Below, piece after piece: positions 47,184-56,878 of a stretch of 64,000 nt of DNA; within the stretch, counting starts at the first letter, position 1, and each line of letters opens with the position of its first letter. The DNA is taken from contig SAAB01000010.1 in assembly GCA_009929615.1 (NCBI GenBank), forward strand, positions 20,195 through 84,194. The letters are read 5' to 3'. The notes beneath the pieces are model-generated. The model saw nothing but the letters and a program-made list of their open reading frames with translations, searched no databases and was not told the origin of the DNA. The translations under genes were made by a program, and so were the position numbers. This DNA comes from Clostridia bacterium. GTDB lineage: Bacteria; Bacillota; Clostridia; Lachnospirales; Lachnospiraceae.

Positions 47184-48545
47184 TCAGTCTGCCAGTTTAT
47201 TTACATATTCTTTGAACAGAGTTCCCCGCTGCTCATAACTTTTAAACATATCCCAGCTTGCACAAGCCGGTGATAATAATACAGCATCACCATTTTCGGC
47301 CTTTTCTGCACAAACCTTTACAGCCTCTTCCAGACTTTCTGTCATAATAATATGCTCATAGCCATGACGTCTGGCACATTCTGCTATCTTATTCGCTGTC
47401 GCTCCCAAAAGAACAAGGTAACGAACCTTATTATCAAAGGCTTCAATCCATTCATCATAGGAACTTTCTTTATCGTAGCCGCCGCCAATTAAAATGGTAG
47501 GACGCACCATTGCCTGAATAGCCTTAATAGCCGCATCCGGATTGGTTCCCTTAGAATCGTTGTAATAGGCAACGCCTCGTTTTTCCATCACATATTCAAT
47601 ACGGTGTTCAACACCCATAAAGGAAGTGATGGTCTCACGGATTTTATCCATTGGGACGCCAACGCACCTGGCCATAGCCACTGCCGCCATAATATTCTCC
47701 ATATTGTGGAGACCTAGAATCTTCAAGCCACTGGCACTGCACACCAGTTTTTTCTCTCCATCTTCACAATAAAAAATCTTTCTATCTGCAAAATAATAGC
47801 CTTTCTCAAGGACCTGAGTACTGGAAAAATAAATAACCTGTGGAACTGCGGTTTCACCAATAGCTCTGGTCAGAGGATCGTCATAATTCAAAATCACAAA
47901 ATCCTCTGCTGTCTGATTTTTCATAATATTCTTTTTAGCTTCCACGTAACCTTCCATCGTGTGATGACGGTTCAAATGATCTGGTGTCAGATTCAAAATA
48001 GCACTGACCTTTGGATGGAAGTCATCTATGGTTTCCAGCTGAAAGCTGGATGTCTCCGCGACAATGTATGCTTCATCTGTTGTATCTTTGGCCACACCCG
48101 CATAGGCTGTTCCAATATTTCCTACAACATAAACTTCTTTATAATAATTTTTAAGAATCTCTCCCACAAGGGTGGTTGTTGTCGTCTTGCCATTTGTTCC
48201 GGTAATCGCCAACACGGTTCCCTTTGCAAACTGGTCTGCTAATTCAAGTTCCCCCCAGATAAGAACGCCTGCATTTTTCATCCGCAGAACAAATTCCGCA
48301 TCCGTAGGTATACCGGGACTTAAAACCGCAATGTCCAAAGTCTGAATCACTTCATCGCTTAAATCGCCAATAATTATTTTTATATTTTTACTTTCAGGAA
48401 GCTTCGCCTGGATTGATGATGCTGTAAGTGAGCGATTGCCATCATAAAGAATCAACTCCACATCTGTTTTCATAAGCAGTTCGGCCGCACCGATTCCACT
48501 GATTCCTGTGCCTGCAACCAACACAGTCTTATTTTTAAAATCCAT
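47184..48545 (-). CDS. murD: UDP-N-acetylmuramoyl-L-alanine-D-glutamate ligase
   Basis: Adds D-glutamate to UDP-MurNAc-L-Ala with ATP. The 453-residue product shows the N-terminal substrate domain (VAGTGISGIGAAELL, VLSPGIPTDAEFVL), the P-loop AITGTNGKTTTTTLVGEIL, the carbamoylated-Lys and metal region, NLTPDHLNRHHTMEGYVEAK, and the C-terminal domain with YYNDSKGTNPDAAIKAIQAM and LLSPACASWDMFKSYEQRG. Length normal. The ATG at 48545 has GGGAGG upstream. It lies between mraY and ftsW. The usual neighbours murE and murF are not in the window. Confidence 0.97.
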   Translation of the reverse strand: MDFKNKTVLVAGTGISGIGAAELLMKTDVELILYDGNRSLTASSIQAKLPESKNIKIIIGDLSDEVIQTLDIAVLSPGIPTDAEFVLRMKNAGVLIWGELELADQFAKGTVLAITGTNGKTTTTTLVGEILKNYYKEVYVVGNIGTAYAGVAKDTTDEAYIVAETSSFQLETIDDFHPKVSAILNLTPDHLNRHHTMEGYVEAKKNIMKNQTAEDFVILNYDDPLTRAIGETAVPQVIYFSSTQVLEKGYYFADRKIFYCEDGEKKLVCSASGLKILGLHNMENIMAAVAMARCVGVPMDKIRETITSFMGVEHRIEYVMEKRGVAYYNDSKGTNPDAAIKAIQAMVRPTILIGGGYDKESSYDEWIEAFDNKVRYLVLLGATANKIAECARRHGYEHIIMTESLEEAVKVCAEKAENGDAVLLSPACASWDMFKSYEQRGTLFKEYVNKLAD

Positions 48546-48582
48546 ATGTATTTCCCTCCCGTTTATCTGATATTTTCCTATA

Positions 48583-49554
48583 TTAAAGTGCTAAAAATCC
48601 TATAAGACATAAGACAGCTGTTGTAATCGAGAAAATCGCTACAACCTTTGTTTCCGGCCATCCACACAATTCAAAATGATGATGAATTGGCGCCATTTTA
48701 AAGAATCGTTTTCCACCGGTTTTTTTAAAGTAGGTTACCTGAATAATAACCGAAATGATTTCAACCAGATAAACCAGTCCAAAAATCAAAATAAACCACT
48801 GCATATTCATCATAGCCGCTGCTGCCGCAACAAATCCACCAAGAGCCAGTGAACCTGTATCACCCATAAATACCCTCGCCGGATAAACATTAAACAATAA
48901 AAATCCCAGGAGACTTCCTGCAACCGCTGCAGTAATCGGTGACAAACCACTGTTAATACCCGCTGCAACAACAGTAAGGAATACTGCCACCAGCACGGTA
49001 ACACTGGAAAGAAGACCATCAAGACCGTCTGTAAAGTTGGTACCATTGACAGTTCCCAGAAAAACAATAAACATAAAAATAATAAACAGCCACCAAGGCA
49101 TATGGATATATAATCCATTTTCAAAACCACCGGTAAAAGGAATAAGCATTCCTGTACCTACATCGGTGAAATTCATTAAATAATATACAAAAACACCGGT
49201 CACAATAAACTGTCCAGCCATCTTCTGTAATGGTGTCAGTCCTAAATTTCTTTTCTTAACAACCTTAATATAATCATCCATGAATCCGATAATACCAAAA
49301 CCGAGTGTGGAAAATGCCACTGGAATAATCGCCGGATAATCTTTCATATAAAATAGAGAAGTAACAATGACGCTGATAATAAAAATTACACCGCCCATTG
49401 TTGGTGTCCCAGACTTTTTCTGATGGGATTTTGGTCCCTCATCTCTGATAAACTGTCCAAATTTCAACTTCTGAAGAAATGGGATAATGACAGGGCACAG
49501 CAGTGCACTGATAACAAATGCTATAATTGCTGGTAACACAATCGTATATTTCAT
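48583..49554 (-). CDS. mraY: phospho-N-acetylmuramoyl-pentapeptide transferase
   Basis: Membrane enzyme that makes lipid I from UDP-MurNAc-pentapeptide and undecaprenyl phosphate. The 323-residue product has ten membrane helices, with GPKSHQKKSGTPTMGGVIF, the Asp-rich loop GFMDDYIKVVKKRNLGLTP, NGTNFTDGLDGLLS, FMGDTGSLALGGFVAA and the MAPIHHHFELCGWPETKVV histidine loop, all diagnostic. I start at the ATG at 49554, which has GAGAGGTG upstream; the frame to 49593 adds 13 residues without a site. It follows the second PBP by 79 bases. Confidence 0.97.
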   Translation of the reverse strand: MKYTIVLPAIIAFVISALLCPVIIPFLQKLKFGQFIRDEGPKSHQKKSGTPTMGGVIFIISVIVTSLFYMKDYPAIIPVAFSTLGFGIIGFMDDYIKVVKKRNLGLTPLQKMAGQFIVTGVFVYYLMNFTDVGTGMLIPFTGGFENGLYIHMPWWLFIIFMFIVFLGTVNGTNFTDGLDGLLSSVTVLVAVFLTVVAAGINSGLSPITAAVAGSLLGFLLFNVYPARVFMGDTGSLALGGFVAAAAAMMNMQWFILIFGLVYLVEIISVIIQVTYFKKTGGKRFFKMAPIHHHFELCGWPETKVVAIFSITTAVLCLIGFLAL

Positions 49555-49633
49555 AATTACACCTCTCGTTAAATTCTTTTGTATTCTGTCCAAAATATTA
49601 ATTATAATACCTTAAGTCTGCTATGTAAAGACT

Positions 49634-51337
49634 TTAGGGGAATAAATAGGGCAATACCATCTGATAAATCTCGCTCATTACCGGAGCTGCAATGGTTCCT
49701 CCATAATAGGTTCCTGTCGGCTCATCAATTAAAACGATGCCTATAATCTGGGGATTTTCTACAGGTGAAAAACCGATAAAAGAGGCAATGTATTTGCCCG
49801 AACCCCGAGGCAGTTTTTGGGATGTAGCCGTTTTTCCTCCTACGAAATAGCCCTCTACCTGACCATTTTTTCCGGTTCCTTCAGATACGACCAGTCCCAG
49901 CAATTCCTTCATCGTTTCCGAAGTTTCCTGGCTGATGGCACCTTCCTTTACCGGATATTCAAACACCGTCTGCTTATCCCCCTCTTTATTCACTGTATAC
50001 ATACCAAAGTGGGGAGTCACCAGATTGCCGCCGTTAATTACTGCACTGACGGCCCGCAAAAGCTGAAGTGGTGTAATCTGAAAAGACTGTCCAAAGGAGA
50101 TGGTAGCTAATTCCACCTCACCTACATTTTCGATTTTATGCATAATTGAAGCGGCTTCTCCAGGAAGATCTATTCCTGTTTTTTCAAAAAGCCCAAGCTT
50201 CTCAAAATATTCATAAAGGCCTTCAATGCCAACTCTTGCCCCCACATCCATAAAGACCGGGTTGCAGGAATTCATAAAGCCCTGAGTAAAGGTCTCTGAA
50301 CCATGGCCACCCGCTTTATGACATCTTATCCGCCGGTCTGCCACAATACGAAACCCCGGACAGGAAAAAGTATCATTCAACGCCACAACTTTTTTCTCCA
50401 AAGCCGCTGTCGCTGTAATAATCTTAAATGTTGACCCCGGCTCATAAGTGTCATTAATGCAGCCGTTGCGCCACATCTGGTTCAGTAAATCCTGCGTATT
50501 GACTGCAGCTTCCCCGGACATATTTAAAACAAAAGGTTCATTTAAATTAAATTCCGGAACATTTACCATCGCGTAAAGTTCCCCGTTCTGCGGATTCATA
50601 AGAATGACGGAAACACTCTTTGCCTGTTTCTGCTTAAGAATCTTTTCTGCTACCTGGGTGACATAGGATTGAATATTATAATCCAGACTCAGATACAGAC
50701 TCTCTCCCATTATGGGTTCAACCCTGGTTTCAGCGCTGTTTTCCACTTCAACGCCCCGCACATCCGTCACTGTCAATATGCGTCCCTCATCGCCCTGCAG
50801 ATAGTCGTCATACATGACTTCCAGCCCAATAATCCCCTGATTTTCACCGCCGGTAAATCCTATAGTTTTCGCTGCCAGAGCATCAAAAGGGTAATATCTG
50901 GAATAGTCTTCATCCACCATGACACCATCTAATTTATAACTTCGAATCAAATCCCCTGTTTCTTTAGGAACATTGGACCTGACCTTCTCAATAGAGCTTA
51001 CTTTCTCAACCCGTTTACGGACTTTTTGGACTTCCATCTCCAGAGTTTCTGCCAATACCTGTATGACCCTCTCCGGGTCTGTAATCTGATTATGTATGAC
51101 CGAAATCGTACACACAGATTTATTTGTTGCCAGGGCAACACCATTGCGGTCGTAAATAATCCCCCGTTCCGCTTTGATGACCCTCTCTCTTTCATGCAGG
51201 TCATCCGCCCGTTCTTTATAATGCTGAGAACGGTTGACCATGATGTACCACATTCTGGCCAGAAGGACAACCAAAAGGAATATCATTCCTGCTAAAACAA
51301 TAACTATTTTTTTACGCTGATAGGTTTTTGTATCCAC
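49634..51337 (-). CDS. class B penicillin-binding protein (SpoVD/FtsI type), second of a tandem pair
   Basis: A 567-residue transpeptidase anchored by one helix (VIVLAGMIFLLVVLLARMW). PBP dimerisation region with RGIIYDRNGVALATN, then the catalytic domain: nucleophile Ser in EPGSTFKIITATAAL, the SxN motif in NSCNPVFMDVG, and the third box as GGKTATSQKLPRGSG. The third box reads KTA in place of the usual KTG; the surrounding QKLPRGSGKY matches its neighbour, so I read it as a family variant rather than damage. There are no PASTA repeats, which SpoVD often has. A GTG start at 51337 behind TGGAG is used. Works with FtsW or SpoVE on septal or spore cortex wall. Confidence 0.9.
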   Translation of the reverse strand: MDTKTYQRKKIVIVLAGMIFLLVVLLARMWYIMVNRSQHYKERADDLHERERVIKAERGIIYDRNGVALATNKSVCTISVIHNQITDPERVIQVLAETLEMEVQKVRKRVEKVSSIEKVRSNVPKETGDLIRSYKLDGVMVDEDYSRYYPFDALAAKTIGFTGGENQGIIGLEVMYDDYLQGDEGRILTVTDVRGVEVENSAETRVEPIMGESLYLSLDYNIQSYVTQVAEKILKQKQAKSVSVILMNPQNGELYAMVNVPEFNLNEPFVLNMSGEAAVNTQDLLNQMWRNGCINDTYEPGSTFKIITATAALEKKVVALNDTFSCPGFRIVADRRIRCHKAGGHGSETFTQGFMNSCNPVFMDVGARVGIEGLYEYFEKLGLFEKTGIDLPGEAASIMHKIENVGEVELATISFGQSFQITPLQLLRAVSAVINGGNLVTPHFGMYTVNKEGDKQTVFEYPVKEGAISQETSETMKELLGLVVSEGTGKNGQVEGYFVGGKTATSQKLPRGSGKYIASFIGFSPVENPQIIGIVLIDEPTGTYYGGTIAAPVMSEIYQMVLPYLFP

Positions 51338-51391
51338 GAAACCACTCCACGGACGTTTAATATACTATATTAACCTCCCGCCGCGTTTATG

Positions 51392-53533
51392 TCATTGTGC
51401 ACCTTCCATGTACTCTGCCAGATCATCCCAATAGTACTCGCCGCTGACATCATCATAACCATCGCCATCAGCATCTGTCCACTGGCTTGCATAGTCTTCC
51501 GTACCGGAAGCTGCCGAAGAACCACTTTCTGTTTCTGTTGTTTCTACTGGTGTTCCATCAGCATTTGTTTCATTGACAGCGCCCCACTGATAGGTGCTGC
51601 TGCTCCGTGTTTCGCCATTTTCATCAGTTTCCGTAACTTCTGTTGTAATTGCTGTTCCGTCGGATGGAAAAATCTGCAGATATGGTAAAACCTCTTTCAG
51701 AATATCACCAGCCATCTTTGTAGCTGCACCACTATCTTCCTGATTATCTTTCAATTCATCGATAACAACATATACAACAACCTGTGGATTTTCCACAGGA
51801 GCAAAACCAATAAAAGAAACGACGTATTTCCCGGAACCACGAGGTAATTTCTCGGCTGTACCTGTTTTACCACCGACTGTATAACCATCTACTCTCGCTG
51901 CTGTACCTGTCGTATTCATGCCATCATCGGCAACCGTCTGGTGCATAGCCTCTTTCAGCCAGTCACAGGTTTCCTTAGACAAGGTGTTTCTCACAAGTAC
52001 TTTATCAAAAGATTTCACAACGTTTCCGCTGTCTGTCACAATTTCTTTAACAACATGCGGCTGATAGTAATGACCACCATTTACGATGGAGGAAAATGCT
52101 GCTACCGTCTGTACCATGCTTAAGTTGAAGCCCTGTCCAAAAGCACTGGTTGCCAACTCAAAGCTTCCCATTGTTGACTCATTAAAAATCAGGCTTTCCG
52201 CACTGGCTTCACCAGGTAAATCAATTCCTGTTGCCTGACCAAAGCCATAGAGCCGATGATACTTAAGCATCTGAGAAGTGCCAAGCTTTGTACCAATCTG
52301 CATCAAGGCATCATTACAGGACCACATAATTGCTTCCTGAAGCGTTGTCGCACCATGACCATATACATTATGGCAGGCAATATGCTGCATTACAGCACCA
52401 TCAAATAAGTCTTCACCGCCATCACAATAAAAAGTGTCCTCCGTTGTCACACTATGCTCATCCAAAGCAGCACCAATCGTCAACGGTTTTACTGTGGAAC
52501 CAGCCTCAAAGGTATCGCTGACGCAGAAATTACGCCATACTTTATTATAATAATCTACAACCTCTTCATCACTCATGGCTGCGATTTCATCCTCTGTGAA
52601 ATACTCACTCAAATCTCGCGGGGCATTCAGATTAAAGGTTGGTGCACTGGCCATTGCCAGAATCTCACCTGTATTTGGGTCAGCTACGATAACTCCTGTA
52701 TTTTCACTGCCTCGATTGTTATTTAAGTCTGTAACATACTTCTCTACGATTCGCTGGATATTTAAATCAATGGTTGAAACGACATTATAGCCATTGACAG
52801 CTTCTACAGTGGTTCTCTCAAAATCAGACTCCTCTGAAAGATATCCATACTCCCGGCCATTTGTTCCATTCAGCATATCATTATAGTAGCCTTCAAGTCC
52901 CCAGGTGCCTTCATTACCCGCAACCGTAAATCCGATTAACGCAGCTGCCAGAGAATCATAAGGGTATTTTCTCAAATATTCTTCTTCAAACCATATTCCC
53001 TTTATTAACCCACTCTTTGCCTGGTCATTCTCATCTTCCGAAGCCATAAAATCCTGATATTCCTTAACGGTATCATAATCCAGTCCCTTTGTCATAACGA
53101 CATACCGGCTGTCCGGGCTGTCATCTAATACCTTATAAACTTCAGATTCGTCAATGCCAAAATAATCCTGAATGGCTTCTGCTGTTGGTTCTTCACAATC
53201 ACCATTGGAATTTAATACAACATAAGGGTCCAGTACCAGATTGTAGACTTTCTCACTGGTCGCAAGTACTGTTCCATTTCTATCCTCAATATCCCCTCGT
53301 TTAAAAGGAATAATCTGACTGTCATAATCCATCTGGGCCATAACAATTCTTGCATAAGAATCACTGTTCAATACATTAATATATAATAAACGTCCGATTA
53401 AAACACAAATAAACAGGAGGAGAAGTCCAAATACAATCGCAAGTTTCTTTCGATTGCTTGTGCCAAACTTTCTTTCCTGTTTCTTCTTTTTTCTTTTTTT
53501 CGGGCGTTCCGGGAATTGATATTGTGTCGCCAA
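51392..53533 (-). CDS. class B penicillin-binding protein (FtsI/PbpB type) with acidic C-terminal tail
   Basis: A 713-residue septal transpeptidase. Basic cytoplasmic tail (RPKKRKKKKQERKFG), one membrane helix (IVFGLLLLFICVLIGRLLY), dimerisation domain with RGDIEDRNGTVLATS, then nucleophile EAGSTVKPLTIGAAL, SxN motif WSCNDALMQIG and third box GGKTGTAEKLPRGSG. After the transpeptidase fold an 80-residue Thr/Glu-rich extension ends in WTDADGDGYDDVSGEYYWDD. This extension has a DxDxDGxxD loop that could bind calcium. The start is TTG at 53533 with AGGTG upstream; there is no ATG nearby. It is the first of two PBPs in the cluster, after ftsL and a terminator-like hairpin. Confidence 0.9.
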   Translation of the reverse strand: MATQYQFPERPKKRKKKKQERKFGTSNRKKLAIVFGLLLLFICVLIGRLLYINVLNSDSYARIVMAQMDYDSQIIPFKRGDIEDRNGTVLATSEKVYNLVLDPYVVLNSNGDCEEPTAEAIQDYFGIDESEVYKVLDDSPDSRYVVMTKGLDYDTVKEYQDFMASEDENDQAKSGLIKGIWFEEEYLRKYPYDSLAAALIGFTVAGNEGTWGLEGYYNDMLNGTNGREYGYLSEESDFERTTVEAVNGYNVVSTIDLNIQRIVEKYVTDLNNNRGSENTGVIVADPNTGEILAMASAPTFNLNAPRDLSEYFTEDEIAAMSDEEVVDYYNKVWRNFCVSDTFEAGSTVKPLTIGAALDEHSVTTEDTFYCDGGEDLFDGAVMQHIACHNVYGHGATTLQEAIMWSCNDALMQIGTKLGTSQMLKYHRLYGFGQATGIDLPGEASAESLIFNESTMGSFELATSAFGQGFNLSMVQTVAAFSSIVNGGHYYQPHVVKEIVTDSGNVVKSFDKVLVRNTLSKETCDWLKEAMHQTVADDGMNTTGTAARVDGYTVGGKTGTAEKLPRGSGKYVVSFIGFAPVENPQVVVYVVIDELKDNQEDSGAATKMAGDILKEVLPYLQIFPSDGTAITTEVTETDENGETRSSSTYQWGAVNETNADGTPVETTETESGSSAASGTEDYASQWTDADGDGYDDVSGEYYWDDLAEYMEGAQ

Positions 53534-53559
53534 GATTCACACCTGCCTGTCTATCTCAG

Positions 53560-53590
53560 AAAAAGCCCCCAGTAAACTGAAGGCTTTTAT
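53560..53590 (-). terminator. terminator-like hairpin between ftsL and the first PBP
   Basis: AAAAGCC-TT-CAG / CTG-GG-GGCTTTT stem on the minus strand followed by TTTTTCTG, starting right after the ftsL stop. In the middle of an operon it would give partial termination or mRNA processing. Confidence 0.55.
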
Positions 53591-53592
53591 AG

Positions 53593-54114
53593 CTAATTAT
53601 CCAATGGTATCTGTCCATATTGCTTTACGTAATCCTGATTTTCATTCGAATAATAATGGATTTGTCCTTCTGTAATTGCTGTCATTCCAAATTCTGTGAC
53701 TGCCTTTTGGTAAACTTCTGCTAAATCCACTGCACCATTAATGCGTTCTTCCATGGCTACGTTTTCATTTGTCATAGTGCTTAATTCTGATTTCAAAGAA
53801 GCCATCTGCTCATTCGTCCGTGTAATTTCATTCTGAAGATTCAGATAAAATACACAGGCTGCAACAGTCACAACAACAGAGAACACTAAAAATAAGGTAT
53901 AAGTAAAGTCCAGACGCAGTGCTCGTTCCTGATTTTTCCTTGCAATTTCCCGTTTTTGCTGCTTTTCAGCACGAAGGCGGTTCTCCTCTTCTGAAGGACG
54001 TCTACGTCTTGCGGGATATTCTTCCGGATAAGTATCTAATTTTCGGACAGTGTTTCCTTCAACATAATAACCCGATGTCCGGACAGGCTGTCTTCTTTTT
54101 CTATTCTCCGGCAT
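53593..54114 (-). CDS. ftsL: FtsL-type septum protein
   Basis: A 173-residue bitopic divisome protein. A basic cytoplasmic part (residues 1-65, many Arg/Lys), one helix (YTLFLVFSVVVTVAACVFYL) and an extracellular coiled coil (LQNEITRTNEQMASLKSELS and TNENVAMEERIN) precede a short C-terminus. FtsL proteins are poorly conserved; the call rests on topology, size and its position between rsmH and the PBP. The ATG at 54114 (MPENRKRR) has GGGAG eight bases upstream; a GTG two codons earlier is too close to the site. Confidence 0.82.
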   Translation of the reverse strand: MPENRKRRQPVRTSGYYVEGNTVRKLDTYPEEYPARRRRPSEEENRLRAEKQQKREIARKNQERALRLDFTYTLFLVFSVVVTVAACVFYLNLQNEITRTNEQMASLKSELSTMTNENVAMEERINGAVDLAEVYQKAVTEFGMTAITEGQIHYYSNENQDYVKQYGQIPLDN

Positions 54115-54147
54115 ATTCACCGCTCCCTTCAGTCAACTTCTCATTCA

Positions 54148-55083
54148 TTATCTACGTTCAAAAACCCTCAGCTTTGCACTTTTTGATCTTGGATTTACTT
54201 CCAGCTCAGCCTCGGATGGTAATATCGGTTTCCGACTAATAACTTTTCCAAGCGATTTTTTACCACATACACACACCGGAAAATTCGGCGGGCACTCACA
54301 TGGATTCTCGCACTTTCGGAAGATGTTCTTCACAATCCTGTCTTCCAATGAATGGAAGGTAATAATGCAGATTCTTCCACCTGTGTCGAGCAGGCCTATC
54401 ATCTCATTCAAATTATCTTTCAATACATCCAGTTCATGATTCAATTCGATACGAATTGCCTGAAATGTTCGTTTGGCCGGATGTCCGCCAACAACTCTAA
54501 ACTTCATGGGAATTGCCGCTTTAATAACTTCCGTCAACTCATCCGTTGTTTCGATAGGTTTTTCACCTCTGGCTCTGACAATATGCTTTGCAATGTTCTT
54601 TGCAAACTTGTCTTCACCGTAATCACGGATAATATAATACAATTCCATCTCTGTGTAATCATTGACAATATCTCTGGCCGTCTTCTCCTGGCGCTGGTCC
54701 ATTCTCATGTCCAGGGGAGCATTCTCCCTATAGGTGAATCCCCTCTCAGTCGTATCCAACTGATATGAAGAAACCCCCAGGTCCAATACAATGCCATTGA
54801 CCTTTGAAATCCCCAGGTTGTTTAAAACCTGTTTCATCTCGCTGTAATTACTTCTTACAATTGTAACTTTATCTCCAAATTGGCTTAACCGCTCTCCAGC
54901 GGCTTCAATAGCTGCTGCATCCTGGTCAATACCTATAAAATGTCCTTTTTCATTCAATCGGCTGCATACATAAAAAGCATGTCCACCGCCGCCAAGTGTT
55001 CCATCCACATAAGTGCCTTCCGGCAATATGTTCAGGTTTTCAATCGTTTCATCCAGCAAAACGGATTGGTGTTTGAAATTCAT
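54148..55083 (-). CDS. rsmH: 16S rRNA (cytosine(1402)-N(4))-methyltransferase
   Basis: Methylates N4 of C1402 in the ribosomal P site. The 311-residue product starts [18 protein letters not shown] and has the SAM motif [19 protein letters not shown], the [20 protein letters not shown] catalytic segment, and the C-terminal [14 protein letters not shown] with [13 protein letters not shown]. The ATG at 55083 is 12 bases after an AGAGGTGG site and gives the usual N-terminus; the longer frame to 55110 lacks a site. It directly follows mraZ and precedes ftsL by 33 bases, the conserved cluster start. Confidence 0.97.
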   Translation of the reverse strand: MNFKHQSVLLDETIENLNILPEGTYVDGTLGGGGHAFYVCSRLNEKGHFIGIDQDAAAIEAAGERLSQFGDKVTIVRSNYSEMKQVLNNLGISKVNGIVLDLGVSSYQLDTTERGFTYRENAPLDMRMDQRQEKTARDIVNDYTEMELYYIIRDYGEDKFAKNIAKHIVRARGEKPIETTDELTEVIKAAIPMKFRVVGGHPAKRTFQAIRIELNHELDVLKDNLNEMIGLLDTGGRICIITFHSLEDRIVKNIFRKCENPCECPPNFPVCVCGKKSLGKVISRKPILPSEAELEVNPRSKSAKLRVFERR

Positions 55084-55109
55084 CCTGCCACCTCTTTCAT
55101 TTGCTGTCA

Positions 55110-55547
55110 TTATAATGAAATACCAATGTCTTCCATGTGCTGAGCAATGTCATCCATGTCATCCACATCCACATCATTAATTTCTTCCCATTTATCTCTA
55201 TTCCAAATTTCAATTCGATTGGAAACACCAACTAAAACAGCGTCTTTTTCAAGTTTTGCAAAATCCCGTAAATTAGCCGGAATTAAAATACGGCCCTGTT
55301 TATCAATTTCACATTCACTGGCACCTGCGAGAAAGAAACGCACAAACTGTCGTACATCCTTATTCGTTACAGGCAGCCCTTTGAGTTTCTGGGTAAATCC
55401 TTCCCATTCTTCGGTGGGATACACAAACAGACAGCCGTCCAGCCCCTTTGTTAAAAAGAATCTTTCACCCAGAGATTCTCTTAACTTTGAAGGGACAATC
55501 AGTCTGCCTTTAGCATCAAGCGTATGATTGTATTCTCCAATAAACAT
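55110..55547 (-). CDS. mraZ: transcriptional regulator MraZ
   Basis: DNA-binding AbrB-like protein that controls the division and wall cluster by binding repeats in its own promoter. The 145-residue product has the duplicated swapped-hairpin fold: [20 protein letters not shown] and later [19 protein letters not shown], each holding the DxKGRxxxP-type core. The start is the ATG at 55547 with AGGTGG five bases upstream. It is first in the cluster, and its operator at 55591-55620 makes autoregulation likely. Confidence 0.96.
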   Translation of the reverse strand: MFIGEYNHTLDAKGRLIVPSKLRESLGERFFLTKGLDGCLFVYPTEEWEGFTQKLKGLPVTNKDVRQFVRFFLAGASECEIDKQGRILIPANLRDFAKLEKDAVLVGVSNRIEIWNRDKWEEINDVDVDDMDDIAQHMEDIGISL

Positions 55548-55590
55548 ACGTACCACCTGTCTCTCACTTTGGTTCTATACGAACCATAAT

Positions 55591-55620
55591 CCACCACTTT
55601 GTTGCACTTTTCACCACTTG
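55591..55620 (-). promoter_or_regulatory. MraZ operator: three tandem 10-bp repeats
   Basis: On the minus strand CAAGTGGTGA, AAAGTGCAAC and AAAGTGGTGG run head to tail, matching the AAAGTG-type MraZ box reported for Firmicutes and Mollicutes. A fourth AAAGTG lies at 55565-55570. They sit directly after the -10. Confidence 0.75.
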
Positions 55621-55627
55621 TATATTT

Positions 55628-55656
55628 ATTCTATATTATTTACTCCCAGATAGCAA
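55628..55656 (-). promoter_or_regulatory. promoter of the division and cell wall cluster
   Basis: TTGCTA (55651-55656) and TAGAAT (55628-55633), 17 bases apart on the minus strand, followed by the MraZ repeats. Confidence 0.65.
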
Positions 55657-55711
55657 TAGACTTTTTGGTTTTTTTAAAAAAATTCATGGTTTTTTCACAT
55701 CTGATAAGAAA

Positions 55712-55740
55712 TAGACTTTTTAATAAATATATGATAGAAT
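55712..55740 (+). promoter_or_regulatory. promoter of ychF
   Basis: TAGACT (55712-55717) and TAGAAT (55735-55740) with a 17-base spacer, about 30 bases before the ychF start. Confidence 0.5.
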
Positions 55741-55771
55741 GGACGAGATAATAAGAAAGGACGTTTTAAAT

Positions 55772-56869
55772 ATGAAATTAGGTATTGTTGGTCTGCCAAA
55801 TGTAGGCAAAAGCACCCTTTTTAACTCTCTGACCAAGGCCGGAGCAGAATCTGCTAACTATCCATTCTGTACCATTGATCCGAACATCGGTATTGTATCC
55901 GTTCCGGACCATCGTCTGGATGAACTGGCTAAGCTCTATGATTCAGCCAAAATCGTTCCGGCTGTTATTGAATTTGTAGATATTGCCGGTCTTGTAAAAG
56001 GTGCCTCTAAGGGTGAAGGTCTGGGAAACCAGTTTCTTTCCAACATTCGTGAAGTAGATGCCATCGTTCACGTTGTCCGGTGCTTTGAGAATGAAAATAT
56101 CGTCCATGTTGACGGTGCCATTGACCCGCTTCGGGATATTGAAACCATTAATTTGGAGCTGATGTTCTCTGATATAGAAATTATGGAACGCCGCTATTCA
56201 AAGGCAAGTAAAGGTGCCCGCAATGATAAAGCTCTTGCTAAAGAAGCTGATCTTGTAAAACGCATCATTGACCATCTTGAAAATGGTAAGATGGCAAGTT
56301 CTTTTGACGTTGATGATGAAGAAGAAGCACTTCTTTTACAGAACTTCAATCTTCTTACAAATAAGCCTGTTATCTATGCAGCTAATGTTTCTGAAGATGA
56401 CCTGGCTGATGACGGTGCAAACAACAGTTTTGTTGCTTCTGTTCGTGAATATGCTGCTTCTGAAGGTTCTGAAGTTTTTGTTATCTGTGCACAGATTGAG
56501 CAGGAAATTGCTGAACTGGAAGATGACGAAAAGAAGATGTTCCTTGAAGATTTGGGACTTTCCGAATCCGGTCTGGAGAAATTAATTAAAGCCAGCTATA
56601 AACTGCTTGGTCTTATCAGCTACCTGACAGCCGGCCCAACAGAAACCCGAGCATGGACCATTACTCAGGGAATGAAAGCACCTCAGGCAGCCGGAAAGAT
56701 TCATTCCGACTTTGAACGCGGTTTCATTAAAGCAGAAGTTGTAAGTTATGATGATTTAATGGCCTGTGGCAATCACACTGCTGCCAAAGAAAAAGGCCTT
56801 GTACGTATGGAAGGCAAAGAATATGTTGTCAAAGATGGCGACGTCGTTCTTTTCCGATTTAATGTATAA
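55772..56869 (+). CDS. ychF: redox-regulated ATPase YchF
   Basis: Obg-family P-loop protein that binds the ribosome and hydrolyses ATP rather than GTP. The 365-residue product starts [20 protein letters not shown] (Walker A), followed by [18 protein letters not shown], switch [22 protein letters not shown], a helical coiled-coil insert and the C-terminal TGS-like domain ([34 protein letters not shown]). The non-canonical NxxE base-recognition region ([10 protein letters not shown]) fits ATP preference. I start at the ATG at 55772, with AAAGGA upstream; the frame to 55739 lies over the promoter -10. Single-gene unit with a strong terminator. Confidence 0.96.
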   Translation: MKLGIVGLPNVGKSTLFNSLTKAGAESANYPFCTIDPNIGIVSVPDHRLDELAKLYDSAKIVPAVIEFVDIAGLVKGASKGEGLGNQFLSNIREVDAIVHVVRCFENENIVHVDGAIDPLRDIETINLELMFSDIEIMERRYSKASKGARNDKALAKEADLVKRIIDHLENGKMASSFDVDDEEEALLLQNFNLLTNKPVIYAANVSEDDLADDGANNSFVASVREYAASEGSEVFVICAQIEQEIAELEDDEKKMFLEDLGLSESGLEKLIKASYKLLGLISYLTAGPTETRAWTITQGMKAPQAAGKIHSDFERGFIKAEVVSYDDLMACGNHTAAKEKGLVRMEGKEYVVKDGDVVLFRFNV

Positions 56870-56878
56870 CATAATATA

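Noticed and set aside
49634..51337. Second PBP as a dead enzyme because of KTA
   Set aside because: The nucleophile and SxN motifs are intact and the flanking residues match the active paralogue, so loss of activity cannot be claimed.
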